Shown here: positions 29,501 through 38,400 of the stretch, piece by piece
Numbering within the stretch: the first letter of the stretch is position 1
Layout of the letters: each line of letters opens with the position of its first letter
Source of the DNA: Rhizobium sp. Root708
GTDB taxonomy: Bacteria > Pseudomonadota > Alphaproteobacteria > Rhizobiales > Rhizobiaceae
Reading direction: 5' to 3'
Assembly: GCF_001429725.1 (NCBI RefSeq)
Contig: NZ_LMHV01000007.1
Location: 62,001-126,000, forward strand
DNA: 64,000 bases
Made by a program: the position numbers and the translations under genes
The notes under the pieces: model-generated
Told to the model about the DNA's origin: nothing
The model's input: only the letters and a program-made list of their open reading frames with translations
Databases searched by the model: none

Positions 29501-30552
29501 TCAAGCCTCCACAGCAGAGAACACCTGGCGCCTTTTCTTTTGACGAGCCCGCGCCAACGGTGGCCGACCGACCGCACCGCAAGCCGGAAAGCTTCACCGA
29601 AGCGATCGTCCTGACGGCGGATGAGGACGATCCCTTCCTCAATCCCGAAAAAGACCTGCCCTCCCTGCCGGTGGCGGTCCCTCGCAAACGCGGCACGGCC
29701 TTCGGCAAGATTGCGTTCGGCGCATTCGGCGTCCTGTTTTCGCTGGCCTTCGGCCTGTGGACGGATAGCCTTATTCGCAGCCTGTTTTCGCGCGCGGACT
29801 GGCTTGGATATACGGCTCTCGCCGCCCTCGGCGTCGGTGTCCTCGCCGTCATCGCCATGGTTCTCAGGGAAACCGCAGGCATGATGCGGCTCGCCGCCGT
29901 TCAGACGATCAAGGCCGAGGCTGACGAGGCGATTCGCGACACAAAGCCGGCCAAGGCGCGAGCCCTCGTGAGGAAGCTCGAAGCCCTGTTGCACGCCAAG
30001 CCCGAAACGGCCAAGGGGCGTGCCACCCTGAAAGCCGCCGAAAACGATATCATCGATGCGCCGCACCTGATTGCCCTTGCCGAGCGGGAATTGCTGGCGC
30101 CACTCGACCGGCAGGCGCGCAGCCTAATCGTCAACGCGTCGAAGCGTGTCTCGGTCGTAACGGCCGTCAGCCCGCGCGCGATCGTGGATCTGCTCTACGT
30201 CCTTTACGAAGCGGCCAGGCTCATTCGAGCGATGGCGGATCTCTACGGCGGCCGCCCAGGAACCTTCGGCATGATCCGGCTGATGCGGGATGTGCTCGCA
30301 CACCTCGCCGTCACGGGATCGATCGCGGTCGGCGACAGCCTCATCCAGCAGGTTCTCGGTCACGGCCTGGCCTCGAAGCTCTCCGCCCGGCTCGGCGAAG
30401 GCGTCATCAATGGCCTGATGACCGCCCGCATTGGAATCGCTGCCATGGATCTGTGCCGGCCACTCGCATTTCGGGCAGTAAAGCGCCCGGGAATCGGTGA
30501 TTTCATCGGCGACCTATCTCCGACATCAGGCGATCGCGGCAGCAAGAGCTGA
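29497..30552 (+). CDS. YcjF-family (TIGR01620/DUF697) membrane protein
   Basis: 351 residues; the ATG overlaps the ycjX stop as ATGA. The N-terminal 65 residues are polar and Pro-rich, then two membrane helices (about 70-90 and 100-125: KIAFGAFGVLFSLAFGLW and YTALAALGVGVLAVIAMV) and a C-terminal DUF697 domain (about 220-345) with VTAVSPRAIVDLLYVLYEA, GRPGTFGMIRLM and GEGVINGLMTARIGIAAM. With YcjX it forms a conserved pair, probably at the inner membrane. The biochemical role is unknown. Confidence 0.87.
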   Translation: MIKPPQQRTPGAFSFDEPAPTVADRPHRKPESFTEAIVLTADEDDPFLNPEKDLPSLPVAVPRKRGTAFGKIAFGAFGVLFSLAFGLWTDSLIRSLFSRADWLGYTALAALGVGVLAVIAMVLRETAGMMRLAAVQTIKAEADEAIRDTKPAKARALVRKLEALLHAKPETAKGRATLKAAENDIIDAPHLIALAERELLAPLDRQARSLIVNASKRVSVVTAVSPRAIVDLLYVLYEAARLIRAMADLYGGRPGTFGMIRLMRDVLAHLAVTGSIAVGDSLIQQVLGHGLASKLSARLGEGVINGLMTARIGIAAMDLCRPLAFRAVKRPGIGDFIGDLSPTSGDRGSKS

Positions 30553-30692
30553 AAACAGCCCACGAGCCATCAACGCCCTACAATCTCCTCGATTTCGAAC
30601 AGATTCAAAATGTTACCCGCCATGCGGGAGCCACACGCGCTTGCCTGAAAGCCCTGCTGACGCGGTCATTTCAGGACGTTGGAAACCAAGCA

Positions 30693-30706
30693 TTAACCAT
30701 TATTAG
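30693..30706 (+). promoter_or_regulatory. CtrA half-site-like motif upstream of secreted hypothetical gene
   Basis: TTAACCAT followed closely by TTAG, 48 bases before the ATG at 30754. TTAACCAT matches the CtrA half-site reported in alphaproteobacteria. On its own it is weak evidence. Confidence 0.25.
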
Positions 30707-30753
30707 GCAAAACTTCGAGACAGTTAAGCGATGCGGTTCGCCAAGGAAAATCC

Positions 30754-31299
30754 ATGTACTCGCGCAAGTTTCTCTCTCTGTTCGGCCTGGCGGCGATAGC
30801 CCTCTCGCCATTGGCTGACACGGCCGCAACGGCCGCCACCCGCGACAAGGCCTTCTTCGACTCCGTCGCCGGCACGTGGAAAGGTCCCGGCGAGATCGTC
30901 GCCGGCAAATACAAGGGCACGAAGTTCACCTGCAACCTCGTCGGCGAGCCTGTCAATGACGGCGGCGCGGGCATCAAGCTCGACGGAAGCTGCCGCGTCG
31001 GCGTGTTCAAGCAGCCGATGACGGCGCTGATCTCGCAGGCTGGCAGCAGCTACAAGGGCAAGTTCCTGGACGGCGCAGCCGGCAAGGGTCTGGACGTCGT
31101 CTCGGGCGCCGTCACCGACGATACAGTCGTCGTCGGCCTCAACCGCTCAAAGCTCAATGGAGCCATGATCGCTCGCATACGCGACGACAAGACCATGAAC
31201 GTTACCGTTTCCGTGAAGGTTGAAAGCCAGATGATCCCTGTCATCGGCCTGACCTTGACCCGCCAGGTGGATGAGATGACGGTCGGATCCGTCGAGTAA
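30754..31299 (+). CDS. secreted hypothetical protein, conserved in rhizobia
   Basis: 181 residues. Sec signal MYSRKFLSLFGLAAIALSPLA with probable cleavage after TAATAA. The mature part begins with a GTWKGPGEIVAGKYKGTKF block and reads like a single small beta-rich domain (LDGSCRVGVF, GLDVVSGAVTDDTVVVG, NVTVSVKVESQ). Two cysteines (FTCNL and GSCRV) may form a disulfide. I know of no assigned function. The ATG follows AAGGAAAA. A strong terminator lies after it. Confidence 0.75.
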   Translation: MYSRKFLSLFGLAAIALSPLADTAATAATRDKAFFDSVAGTWKGPGEIVAGKYKGTKFTCNLVGEPVNDGGAGIKLDGSCRVGVFKQPMTALISQAGSSYKGKFLDGAAGKGLDVVSGAVTDDTVVVGLNRSKLNGAMIARIRDDKTMNVTVSVKVESQMIPVIGLTLTRQVDEMTVGSVE

Positions 31300-31319
31300 T
31301 CCGAAGCGCAGATGGTTTG

Positions 31320-31347
31320 AAAAAGCGGCGGTTTCCGCCGCTTTTTT
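31320..31347 (+). terminator. Bidirectional Rho-independent terminator
   Basis: AAAAAGCGGCGG-TTT-CCGCCGCTTTTTT lies between the secreted-protein gene and the convergent folK, 20 bases after the first stop and 5 bases before folK ends. It serves both strands. Confidence 0.92.
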
Positions 31348-31351
31348 GTTG

Positions 31352-31870
31352 TCAGCTGGCTGACCACCAGTTCCGGTTGGCGTCCGCGATCTCAATCCCT
31401 TCAATGTCGGCCTGCTTCAGCCAGTCGCTGACCGTCGCACCGTCGACGACGAGATCAGGCGCCACGTCGGCAAGAGGCATCAGCACGAAGCCGCGGCCGG
31501 TCATGCGCGGATGCGGCAACTCCAGCCTTGGAGCATCCTGTTTGACATCGGCGAACGTCAGCACGTCGATATCGAGCGTGCGCGGCCCCCAGCGCTCGAC
31601 ACGTTCACGCTTCATCAAGCGCTCCATGTCCAGGCAAACGTCGAGAAGCGCTTCCGGCGAAAGCGTGGTTTCAATGAACGCGCAGGCGTTGAAGAAATAC
31701 GACTGGTCGGTCTTGCCCCACGGAGGCGTGCGATAAAGCCTGGACACCGCAAGCACCCGGCAATCCGGCCGCTTGTCCAGTTCCTGCAATGCGACGGACA
31801 TGGAATGAACAGGGTCGCCGATGTTGCCGCCGAGACCCAGGGTAGCGATTTGAAAGCCGTGATCAGACAA
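31352..31870 (-). CDS. folK: 2-amino-4-hydroxy-6-hydroxymethyldihydropteridine diphosphokinase
   Basis: Transfers pyrophosphate from ATP to hydroxymethyl-dihydropterin in folate synthesis. 172 residues with LGLGGNIGDPVHSM at the start, the pterin-binding RVERWGPRTLDIDVLTF and LPHPRMTGRGFVLMPL near the end. It starts with TTG at 31870, overlapping the end of folB by 8 bases; no in-frame ATG precedes the conserved block. It is the third gene of the folP-folB-folK operon, and the order matches the reverse of the reaction order. Confidence 0.95.
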   Translation of the reverse strand: MSDHGFQIATLGLGGNIGDPVHSMSVALQELDKRPDCRVLAVSRLYRTPPWGKTDQSYFFNACAFIETTLSPEALLDVCLDMERLMKRERVERWGPRTLDIDVLTFADVKQDAPRLELPHPRMTGRGFVLMPLADVAPDLVVDGATVSDWLKQADIEGIEIADANRNWWSAS

Positions 31871-32231
31871 AATGCTCGATACTCACTTGGACGAAGTCGA
31901 GCACGCCTGGCACCGGGGCATTTGGTTTGCGCACGGTGATCTTGGCGCGCTTGATCTGCGGAAACTTCTCGCAAAGACCTTTCGCGATATCGAGCGCTAA
32001 GGCCTCGATCAGATACCGGCGCTTGCCGGTCACGATCTCCTCGATGACGGTGAACGCGATGCCGTAGTTCACGGTATCGTCGATCGAATCCTTCTCGAGC
32101 GCACCGCCCGCCACGACATCGAGTTCGGCGTCGACGAAGAAGCGTTGGCCCAGGAACTCTTCCTCGTCGTGCACGCCGTGCCGGGCGAAGAAGGCGCAGT
32201 TCTGAAGGGTGATAGTGTAGGAGATGCTCAT
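31863..32231 (-). CDS. folB: dihydroneopterin aldolase
   Basis: Splits dihydroneopterin to the hydroxymethyl pterin. 122 residues: LQNCAFFARHGVHDEEEFLGQ split around the pterin-binding Gly-Val-His, then RYLIEALALDIAKGL with the active-site Glu, and VTVRKPNAPVPG. The ATG overlaps the folP stop by 4 bases (ATGA) and the stop overlaps folK by 8, so all three are tightly coupled. Confidence 0.95.
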   Translation of the reverse strand: MSISYTITLQNCAFFARHGVHDEEEFLGQRFFVDAELDVVAGGALEKDSIDDTVNYGIAFTVIEEIVTGKRRYLIEALALDIAKGLCEKFPQIKRAKITVRKPNAPVPGVLDFVQVSIEHFV

Positions 32232-33100
32232 GCTGTGCCTTTCCGCTCGAAGCCGCTGCCTGCATCCAGCATAGCATCGGCTACCGCCAGCGCGTCCTTG
32301 TTGATTGCGACATCATGGACGCGAAAAATGGACGCTCCCCGAAGGCGGAGCAGCGCGCTCGTCGCGGCCGTGCCGGCATCGCGGTCAGCAGCATCGCGCC
32401 CAGTGATCGCGCCGATGAAGCGCTTTCTCGAGGTGCCGGCCAGCACCGGAAACCCCAATTTGTGAAGCTCGCTAAAGCGCGTCATCAGTTCGATGTTTTC
32501 CCGTGTGTCCTTGGCGAAGCCGAATCCGGGATCGAGAACGATCGTCTCCCGCTCGACGCCGGCCTTGAAGGCAATCTCCAACGATTGCTCGAGAAACAGG
32601 AACTGGTCCGCGATCACATCGGCAAGCTTCTGCCGCTCGCGTCCGGTGTGCATAAGACAGAGGCCCGCACCGGTCTTCGCAGCGACAGCGGCGATCTCGG
32701 GCTCCTTTTGCAAACCGAACACGTCGTTGATGATATGCGCCCCCGCCGCCATGGCCAGCCGGGCGGTGTCGGCCCTGTAGGTATCGATGGAGATCAGCAC
32801 GTCGCTTCTGCCGCGCAGCGCCTCGATGACAGGGATGACTCGCGCCTGCTCCTCGGCGGCGCTGACGGGCGCCGCATCAGGGCGTGTCGATTCCCCGCCG
32901 ATATCGACAATAGCAGCGCCTTCGTTCACGGCCTCAAGAGCACGGGCAAGCGCCGCCTCGACAGTAGCGTGACGGCCGCCATCGGAAAACGAATCTGGTG
33001 TGACGTTGACGATGGCCATGATGACGGCCCTTGGGCCGAGCTCGATCGTACGACCATGTCCGACGCGCCAAAGCTTGCTCGCGTACCCAGTCACCGGCAT
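32228..33100 (-). CDS. folP: dihydropteroate synthase
   Basis: Joins the pterin pyrophosphate to p-aminobenzoate; the target of sulfonamides. 290 residues. Signatures MAIVNVTPDSFSDGG (about 28-42), DIGGESTRPDAAPVS, DPGFGFAKDTREN and FPVLAGTSRKRFIG are complete, without the insertions that mark resistance genes. The ATG follows AGGATGA. It is first in the operon. Its start and that of the divergent DUF922 gene lie 50-77 bases apart, so their promoters must overlap. Confidence 0.97.
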   Translation of the reverse strand: MPVTGYASKLWRVGHGRTIELGPRAVIMAIVNVTPDSFSDGGRHATVEAALARALEAVNEGAAIVDIGGESTRPDAAPVSAAEEQARVIPVIEALRGRSDVLISIDTYRADTARLAMAAGAHIINDVFGLQKEPEIAAVAAKTGAGLCLMHTGRERQKLADVIADQFLFLEQSLEIAFKAGVERETIVLDPGFGFAKDTRENIELMTRFSELHKLGFPVLAGTSRKRFIGAITGRDAADRDAGTAATSALLRLRGASIFRVHDVAINKDALAVADAMLDAGSGFERKGTA

Positions 33101-33177
33101 TCATCCTATCGATCGAAAAAACGGCGCCTCATATTGCGCTGGCCGTGGCTATGCCCCAAGCTCCGGCAAACTTCAAC

Positions 33178-33819
33178 ATGAGTATTTGCAGAATGCTTTC
33201 CGTACCGCGTTATATGCCTTTCCTTGTTGCCGTTTCCATATCGGTTTTCACGACAGCCCCTGCAATGGCAGCCGTTGTGGCAACAAAGAGCTATTCCTAT
33301 TTCGACATCAAAGGCAAAACAGCCGACGAGCTCGATGAACAGCTGAGCATACGCGGGCCTACGGCAAGCGGCTCCTCCGCACGCCACCCCGGCGCAACCA
33401 AGATCCGCTTCGGCGGCGATGCCACCTATATGCAGGATCGTGGGCGTTGCCGCGTCAGCAGCGCACGCGTGACCGTCCATACCAAGATCATTCTGCCACG
33501 CTGGAGCAATCGCCGCGGCGCAAGCAAGCAGCTGTCGATGATCTGGGACACGCTGTCGAGCGATATCAAGCGGCACGAGGAACGCCACGCGGAAATTGCC
33601 CGTGCACAAGCGCGTGTCATGGAAAAGCGAATCCTCGCCCTGCCGTCTCAACCGAGCTGCGGGCGGATGCAGGAGCTCGTCACCGAGGCTTCGACTCGGG
33701 GAATCGAGGAACATGATCGCCTGCAGGCCCGATTCGATCAGGTTGAGGCCGTCAATTTTCAGAAGCGGATGCTCCGACTTCTCAACAATCGGATCAAGGC
33801 ATCGGGCGGCGCAAAATAA
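33178..33819 (+). CDS. DUF922 putative secreted zinc protease
   Basis: 213 residues from ATG 33178; ATG 33151 would add nine. An N-terminal signal (PRYMPFLVAVSISVFTTAPAMA) sends it to the periplasm. A zinc-binding HEERH is at about 133-137, preceded by WDTLSSDIKR and followed by an Arg-rich C-terminal helix. This fits the DUF922 family of predicted metalloproteases. A third metal ligand and the substrate are unknown. The hairpin TTCTCCGG/CCGGAGAA follows the stop, without a T run. It is divergent from folP. Confidence 0.8.
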   Translation: MSICRMLSVPRYMPFLVAVSISVFTTAPAMAAVVATKSYSYFDIKGKTADELDEQLSIRGPTASGSSARHPGATKIRFGGDATYMQDRGRCRVSSARVTVHTKIILPRWSNRRGASKQLSMIWDTLSSDIKRHEERHAEIARAQARVMEKRILALPSQPSCGRMQELVTEASTRGIEEHDRLQARFDQVEAVNFQKRMLRLLNNRIKASGGAK

Positions 33820-33823
33820 CCGA

Positions 33824-33849
33824 TTCTCCGGACAAAAACGACCGGAGAA
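33824..33849 (+). repeat. Hairpin after the DUF922 gene
   Basis: TTCTCCGG and CCGGAGAA form a perfect 8-base stem with a 10-base A-rich loop, 5 bases after the stop. There is no T run on the plus strand, so it may mark the 3' end of the message rather than terminate on its own. Confidence 0.5.
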
Positions 33850-33953
33850 CATTAGCCGCACAACAAAAACTGTGAAGAAACCCCGTGGCCCCAGCCATTT
33901 ACTGGTGATTTCTCACCCTAGCTAAATCCAACATAACGCGCTAATATTCAAAC

Positions 33954-34096
33954 ATTCGAAAGTTCAACTCCGTTAGTCCGAACTTTCGGTTCCTGGGTTC
34001 TCCTGGCGCGTTGCGAAGCCGCGGATGATCCTCCCTCGTCCGTAGGTAATGCGCCTACCTCGCCTCGCTCGTCTCTCGGCAAGCGAGGCTTTTTTT
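33954..34096 (+). ncRNA. Candidate trans-acting small RNA
   Basis: A non-coding interval of about 143 bases carries an ordered set of structures on the plus strand. A perfect 9-base hairpin CGAAAGTTC/GAACTTTCG lies at 33957-33988. An unstructured stretch follows with CTCC at 34000-34003 and CCTCCC at 34030-34035, which could pair with Shine-Dalgarno sequences. A small GTAGG/CCTAC hairpin spans 34042-34058 and a terminator 34062-34096. A TAATAT at 33942-33947 would place the 5' end just before the first hairpin, although the -35 is poor. The exact 5' end and family are unknown. Confidence 0.45.
34062..34096 (+). terminator. Rho-independent terminator in the DUF922-ferredoxin interval
   Basis: GCCTCGCT (34062-34069) and AGCGAGGC (34082-34089) pair perfectly and are followed by seven T residues. 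It lies 240 bases past the nearest upstream plus-strand gene, so it most likely ends a separate short transcript. Confidence 0.85.
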
Positions 34097-34104
34097 GTCC
34101 GGCG

Positions 34105-34425
34105 TCAGGCCTGGCGTTCGGGAACGTGGACGGTCAGACCGTCCAGCGCAGCCTTCATTCTGATCTGACAGGAGAGGCGCGACGTGGGGCGTACGTCGAA
34201 GGCGAAATCGAGCATGTCTTCTTCCATCGCCTCGGGCGGGCCGACGCGTTCGGTCCACTCCGCGTCGACATAGACATGACAGGTTGCGCAGGCACAGGCG
34301 CCGCCGCATTCGGCTTCGATGCCCGGCACCGAGTTTCGAACTGCATTTTCCATAACGGTCGATCCCTGATCGACATCGAGGTCAAAGCGCGTGCCGTCGA
34401 AAGCGACAATGGTCAGTTTGGGCAT
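34105..34425 (-). CDS. [2Fe-2S] ferredoxin (adrenodoxin/FdVI type)
   Basis: 106 residues, a plant/vertebrate-type electron carrier. The cluster ligands fit Cys40, Cys46, Cys49 and Cys86 ([12 protein letters not shown] and LSCQI); Cys44 is extra. [12 protein letters not shown] is the acidic partner-binding helix, as in adrenodoxin-like ferredoxins that serve cytochrome P450 or Fe-S assembly. ATG 34425 has no strong ribosome site. Partners are not adjacent. Confidence 0.93.
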   Translation of the reverse strand: MPKLTIVAFDGTRFDLDVDQGSTVMENAVRNSVPGIEAECGGACACATCHVYVDAEWTERVGPPEAMEEDMLDFAFDVRPTSRLSCQIRMKAALDGLTVHVPERQA

Positions 34426-34565
34426 GGTGGTTTCCGGTATTTGTCTATGGGAGGGTATGAATTTACTTCCAACAATTCAGAGAGGCAGTCAACATCGACG
34501 GGCCCACGGCTGTCATCCCAGATTTGGAAGCGACACGCTTGTCAAAATGCGCCACCGCACAGACC

Positions 34566-34602
34566 ATAAAAAGACCCGCTGTCCTGGAATGGAACAGCGG
34601 GC
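34566..34602 (-). terminator. Rho-independent terminator of the HPt gene
   Basis: On the minus strand CCCGCTGT/ACAGCGGG with an 11-base loop is followed by TCTTTTTATG, 22 bases past the HPt stop. Confidence 0.85.
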
Positions 34603-34623
34603 CATGTCGTTTACTCTCAGCAC

Positions 34624-34992
34624 TCAGCGGCTGAGTTTCAAAATGAAATTTTCTGCCTCGATCACGGCCACCCCAACGGCTGCCATGCTGGCGGCATCGC
34701 CGCAGTTACCTTCGAGCGTCTCGGCGGCCAGCTGGACACGAAATGCGCCGACGGCTCCGGCAGCGCCCTTCAACCGATGCGCTGCACTGACCACGGCGTT
34801 TGCATCGCCGCTGGACATCTCATGCAGGCAGGCCCGCGCCTGCCGTGCGAACATCTGCAGCACTTCCAGTTCCAGCGACTTGTCGCCCATCGTCTGGTTG
34901 GCCAGATGAACGAGATCCACTGGCCGTTGCTGCGAGGGCGCCGGCCCCTTGCAATTGTCGGGCGCCGCGAATGCAATTCCAACTGCTGCCAT
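34624..34992 (-). CDS. HPt (histidine phosphotransfer) domain protein
   Basis: 122 residues, essentially one HPt domain. The phospho-acceptor is His72 in SAAHRLKGAAGAVGAF, inside a four-helix pattern, with ELEVLQMFARQARACL as the helix before it. A polar N-terminal 25 residues and an internal Ala-rich C-terminus complete it. No kinase or response regulator is adjacent; it is divergent from rgsE across a region with CtrA-like sites. It is much smaller than ChpT and lacks the degenerate ATPase half, so it is not ChpT. ATG 34992 follows CGGAGATATC. Confidence 0.85.
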   Translation of the reverse strand: MAAVGIAFAAPDNCKGPAPSQQRPVDLVHLANQTMGDKSLELEVLQMFARQARACLHEMSSGDANAVVSAAHRLKGAAGAVGAFRVQLAAETLEGNCGDAASMAAVGVAVIEAENFILKLSR

Positions 34993-35101
34993 GTGCCGAT
35001 ATCTCCGTCGTAGTCCCGGGCTCTGACACGGATTATTGTCGGCTGAAGCTGGCGATCACGTTAAAAACGGCGGCTTCGGGCGCCGATTTCTCTTGTTATG
35101 G

Positions 35102-35115
35102 TTAATGCACGTTAA
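35102..35115. promoter_or_regulatory. CtrA-like site 1 (TTAA-N6-TTAA)
   Basis: TTAA-TGCACG-TTAA, 110 bases from the HPt ATG and 340 bases from the rgsE ATG. The spacing is one base short of the classical N7. Confidence 0.4.
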
Positions 35116-35163
35116 ACATTCCCAAAGCCTTGGTTTTTGGCGCTTGGATGGGCGAGATCATCC

Positions 35164-35178
35164 TTAATGAACACTTAA
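35164..35178. promoter_or_regulatory. CtrA-like site 2 (TTAA-N7-TTAA)
   Basis: TTAA-TGAACAC-TTAA matches the full CtrA consensus spacing. It lies 172 bases upstream of the HPt ATG and 278 bases upstream of rgsE. Confidence 0.5.
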
Positions 35179-35455
35179 TATCGAGGGATTCAACCGGATG
35201 CGTTAATTGTCTACGGGCAGCGGATGTGTCACTACGGTACGGCTGGGCGAGCTCCATGGTGATACCTTTGCTCGCCAAGTGGATAATGGTAATGTTTTGA
35301 TACCGTCTGTTTGGAAAAGCAGCTATCCACTCTGAAATGATATGCTTATCCGCCCTTCTCGAGGGGCGGCCAAGCTCAGAGGCAAAGGTTTGGCTCGGGG
35401 TGGCGGAAACCCGGGTGAGTTATAAACCGGCTGAGATGTAACGAGGCGTAACGGA

Positions 35456-38400
35456 ATGGCGAATAACAAGTACAACGAATCGATCGAGGACAAGGCGTTC
35501 AAGGCTTTGGACGAAGCTCTCCAGATCGACTTCGAAGAAGACAATACGCCGTCTCTTAGAAACAAAAAGCCCGACGCCCCGGAGGCAAACGTGTCTGAGA
35601 AGTCCAGCCCTCGTAGTTCGCAGAGCAAGGAAGAGCCGAAACGCCAGCGCAACGGTGCGGCTGCCGCCCGTCCCGCCGAACAGGGATCGCGGGCTCCGTC
35701 CTTCGCGGCCAATGACGGCAATCGCATCAGCCCCGCCTCGCTGCTGAAATCTCTCGACAACGGTTCCACGCGCCCTGCCCTTCGCAACGCCACGATCGTC
35801 TCGCTTCTGTGGGTGATTGCCGGCCTCGGGCTGATGGGACTGCTCTATTCGCCGCAGATCTGGCAGATTCGCTCTCTCGCCGATCTCCTCGCCCTTCCGG
35901 GTGTCATCGCCGGCATGATCGGCATTATCGTTCCGGTCCTGCTGTTCTACGCCTTCGCGATCATGATGTCCCGCGCGCAGGACATGCGCAACGCGGCGCG
36001 ATCCATGGCGGAGGTGGCCCTGCGTCTCTCCGAGCCGGAAACGATCGCCTCAGAGCGCATCATGACTGTCGGCCAGGCCGTCCGCCGCGAAGTCTCGGCG
36101 ATGAACGAAGGCATCGAGCGCACCATCGCGCGCGCTTCCGAGCTGGAAACTCTGGTCCATTCCGAGGTCAACGCGCTGGAGCGCAGCTACGCCGACAACG
36201 AACTGCGTGTGCGCGGCCTGGTTCATGAACTCGGCTCCGAGCGCGAGGCGATCGTCAACCACGCCGAGCGCATCCGCACCTCGATCGTCGGCGTCCACGA
36301 CCAGCTGCGCGAAGACCTGTCGCTCGCGACGGAAGAAATCGCCGTCCGCCTGGCAACATCAGGCGAAGCCTTCGCGTCGATGATCGACACGCGTGCTGCC
36401 GCGATCACCGAGAAGTCGGAGAGCGCGATCCAGTCTCTCGGCACGCTTTTGGCCGCCAAGACCGACTCGCTGCTTCAGACCCTGACATCCTCGGGCTTTG
36501 CGCTCGCCAACGAATTCGACACACGCCTGGAATCGCTGACATCGAGCCTCAGCGACCGCGGCGACCAGCTTCTCAGCCAGTTCGAAACGCGTGCGTCCAC
36601 CATGGACAACAACGCCGAGAAGCTAAACGCCGCCCTCAACGACCGTGCGCGCCAGCTGAACGAGATCCTGATCGCACGGACCCGTGAAATCAACGACAGC
36701 CTGACCGGCGGCGAGCGTACGATCACCAGCTCGCTCGACGATGTCCTCGCCAAGCTGAACAATGCACTCGACGAGCGCGGCACGACCTTCCGCCAGAGCC
36801 TTCAGTCCAGCGTCGATGACACGATCATGGACCTCGACCTGCGCTCGGGCTTCTTCGACGAGCGCCTGCAGGCGACGGTGGCTCAGCTGTCGACCTCGTT
36901 CGATGATCGCGTCTCCGAATTCGCGAACGCTTTCGACAAGCGCGCCGGAACGCTCGACACCAAGCTGATGGAGAGCCTGAACCGCATCAACGATACGTTG
37001 AGCGGCAATTCGGATTCGCTGAACGACATCCTGAGCTCCAGCATCGAGAAAATCAGCGCATCGCTGACCGATCAATCCTTTGCGCTGACGACGGCGCTTG
37101 CGACCGGCCAGGAAGTTCTCGAAAGCTCGCTCACCGGCAAGGTCGACGAAGTCGCGACCGCGATCGGCACGCGTACGGCAGAGATGACCTCGGCCCTCTC
37201 CCACGCCTCCTCCGAGATCTCTCTGGCGCTGGCATCGGGAACCTCCGAGCTGCACAACAACCTCGCGGCCCGTGCCTCCGAGTTCCGCGATACTCTGCTG
37301 TCGACCACCTCGGACCTAAGCTCGGCCGTATCAGCCGGCACCGAGCAGATCACCTCTGCCTTCGGTCGCGCCGACGAACTGAACACGATGATTTCCAAGC
37401 GCGCCGGTGACATCACCCATGCGCTGGATTCCGCGCATGAGCGCATCGACGGCGTGATGTCCACGCGCGGTGACGCCCTCGTCGGCGCACTCTCCGACAG
37501 CCACGAGCGTTTCGAAAGCACGCTGGCGCAACGCTCGGAAGCGCTCATCAACGCGGTCACCGGCGGCCATGATCGTCTTGCGGACACGCTTGACGACAAG
37601 GCGATGGCACTTGCCATCTCGCTGAACGAGACCCAGAGCCGCCTCGAGGAAACGCTTGGCTCGCGCGCCGATGCGATCGCAAACTCGATCTCCGTCGGCC
37701 ACGACCGCCTCGCCGAGACCTTGGACGACAAGGCGATGGCATTTGCCATCTCGCTCGACGAAAGCCAGAACCGCTTCGAGGAAACGCTTGGTTCCCGTGC
37801 CGATGCGATCGCAAACTCGATCGCCACCGGTCACGACCGCCTTGCGGAAACCTTGGACGACAAGGCGATGGCGTTTGCCATCTCCATCAACGAGAGCCAG
37901 AACCGCTTCGAGGATACCTTCGGCTCACGTGCCGACGCGATCGTCAATTCGATCGCGGGCAGCCATGAGCGCCTTGCCGAGACGATGGATGACAAGGCGA
38001 TGGCGCTTGCCATCTCCCTGAACGAAAGCCAGAGCCGCTTCGAACAGACCATCGGTTCCCGTGCCGATGCGATCGCTAACAGCATCGACAAGAGCCACGC
38101 CCGCCTTACGGAAAATCTGGACGAGAAGACCGCAGCCTTCGCAAGCTCGCTCCGTGACAGCCGCGGCCAGATCGATGAGACGCTGGCCACGCATGCGCAG
38201 GCACTTGCCCAGTCCCTGGCTGCCGGCCAGGAAAAGCTGAACGACACGCTCGACGACAAGACGATGGCGCTGGCAATCTCCCTCAACGAAGGTCACAGCC
38301 GTCTCGAAGAAACCCTGGCACATCAGGCCGACAGCATCTCCGGATCGCTGGCTGCTGGCCAAAGCAAGCTCGCCGATGCGCTCGACGAGCGGGCGATGGC

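Larger units (their letters stand above)
34993..35455. promoter_or_regulatory. 463-base divergent promoter region between the HPt gene and rgsE
   Basis: No credible gene is present. It holds two TTAA-spaced motifs (35102-35115 and 35164-35178) and a T-rich, less GC-rich core around 35100-35330, consistent with promoters for both genes. The last 130 bases include several short inverted pieces (for example CCGCCCTT, CTCGAGGGGCGG near 35352-35371) that could fold in the rgsE leader. Confidence 0.6.
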
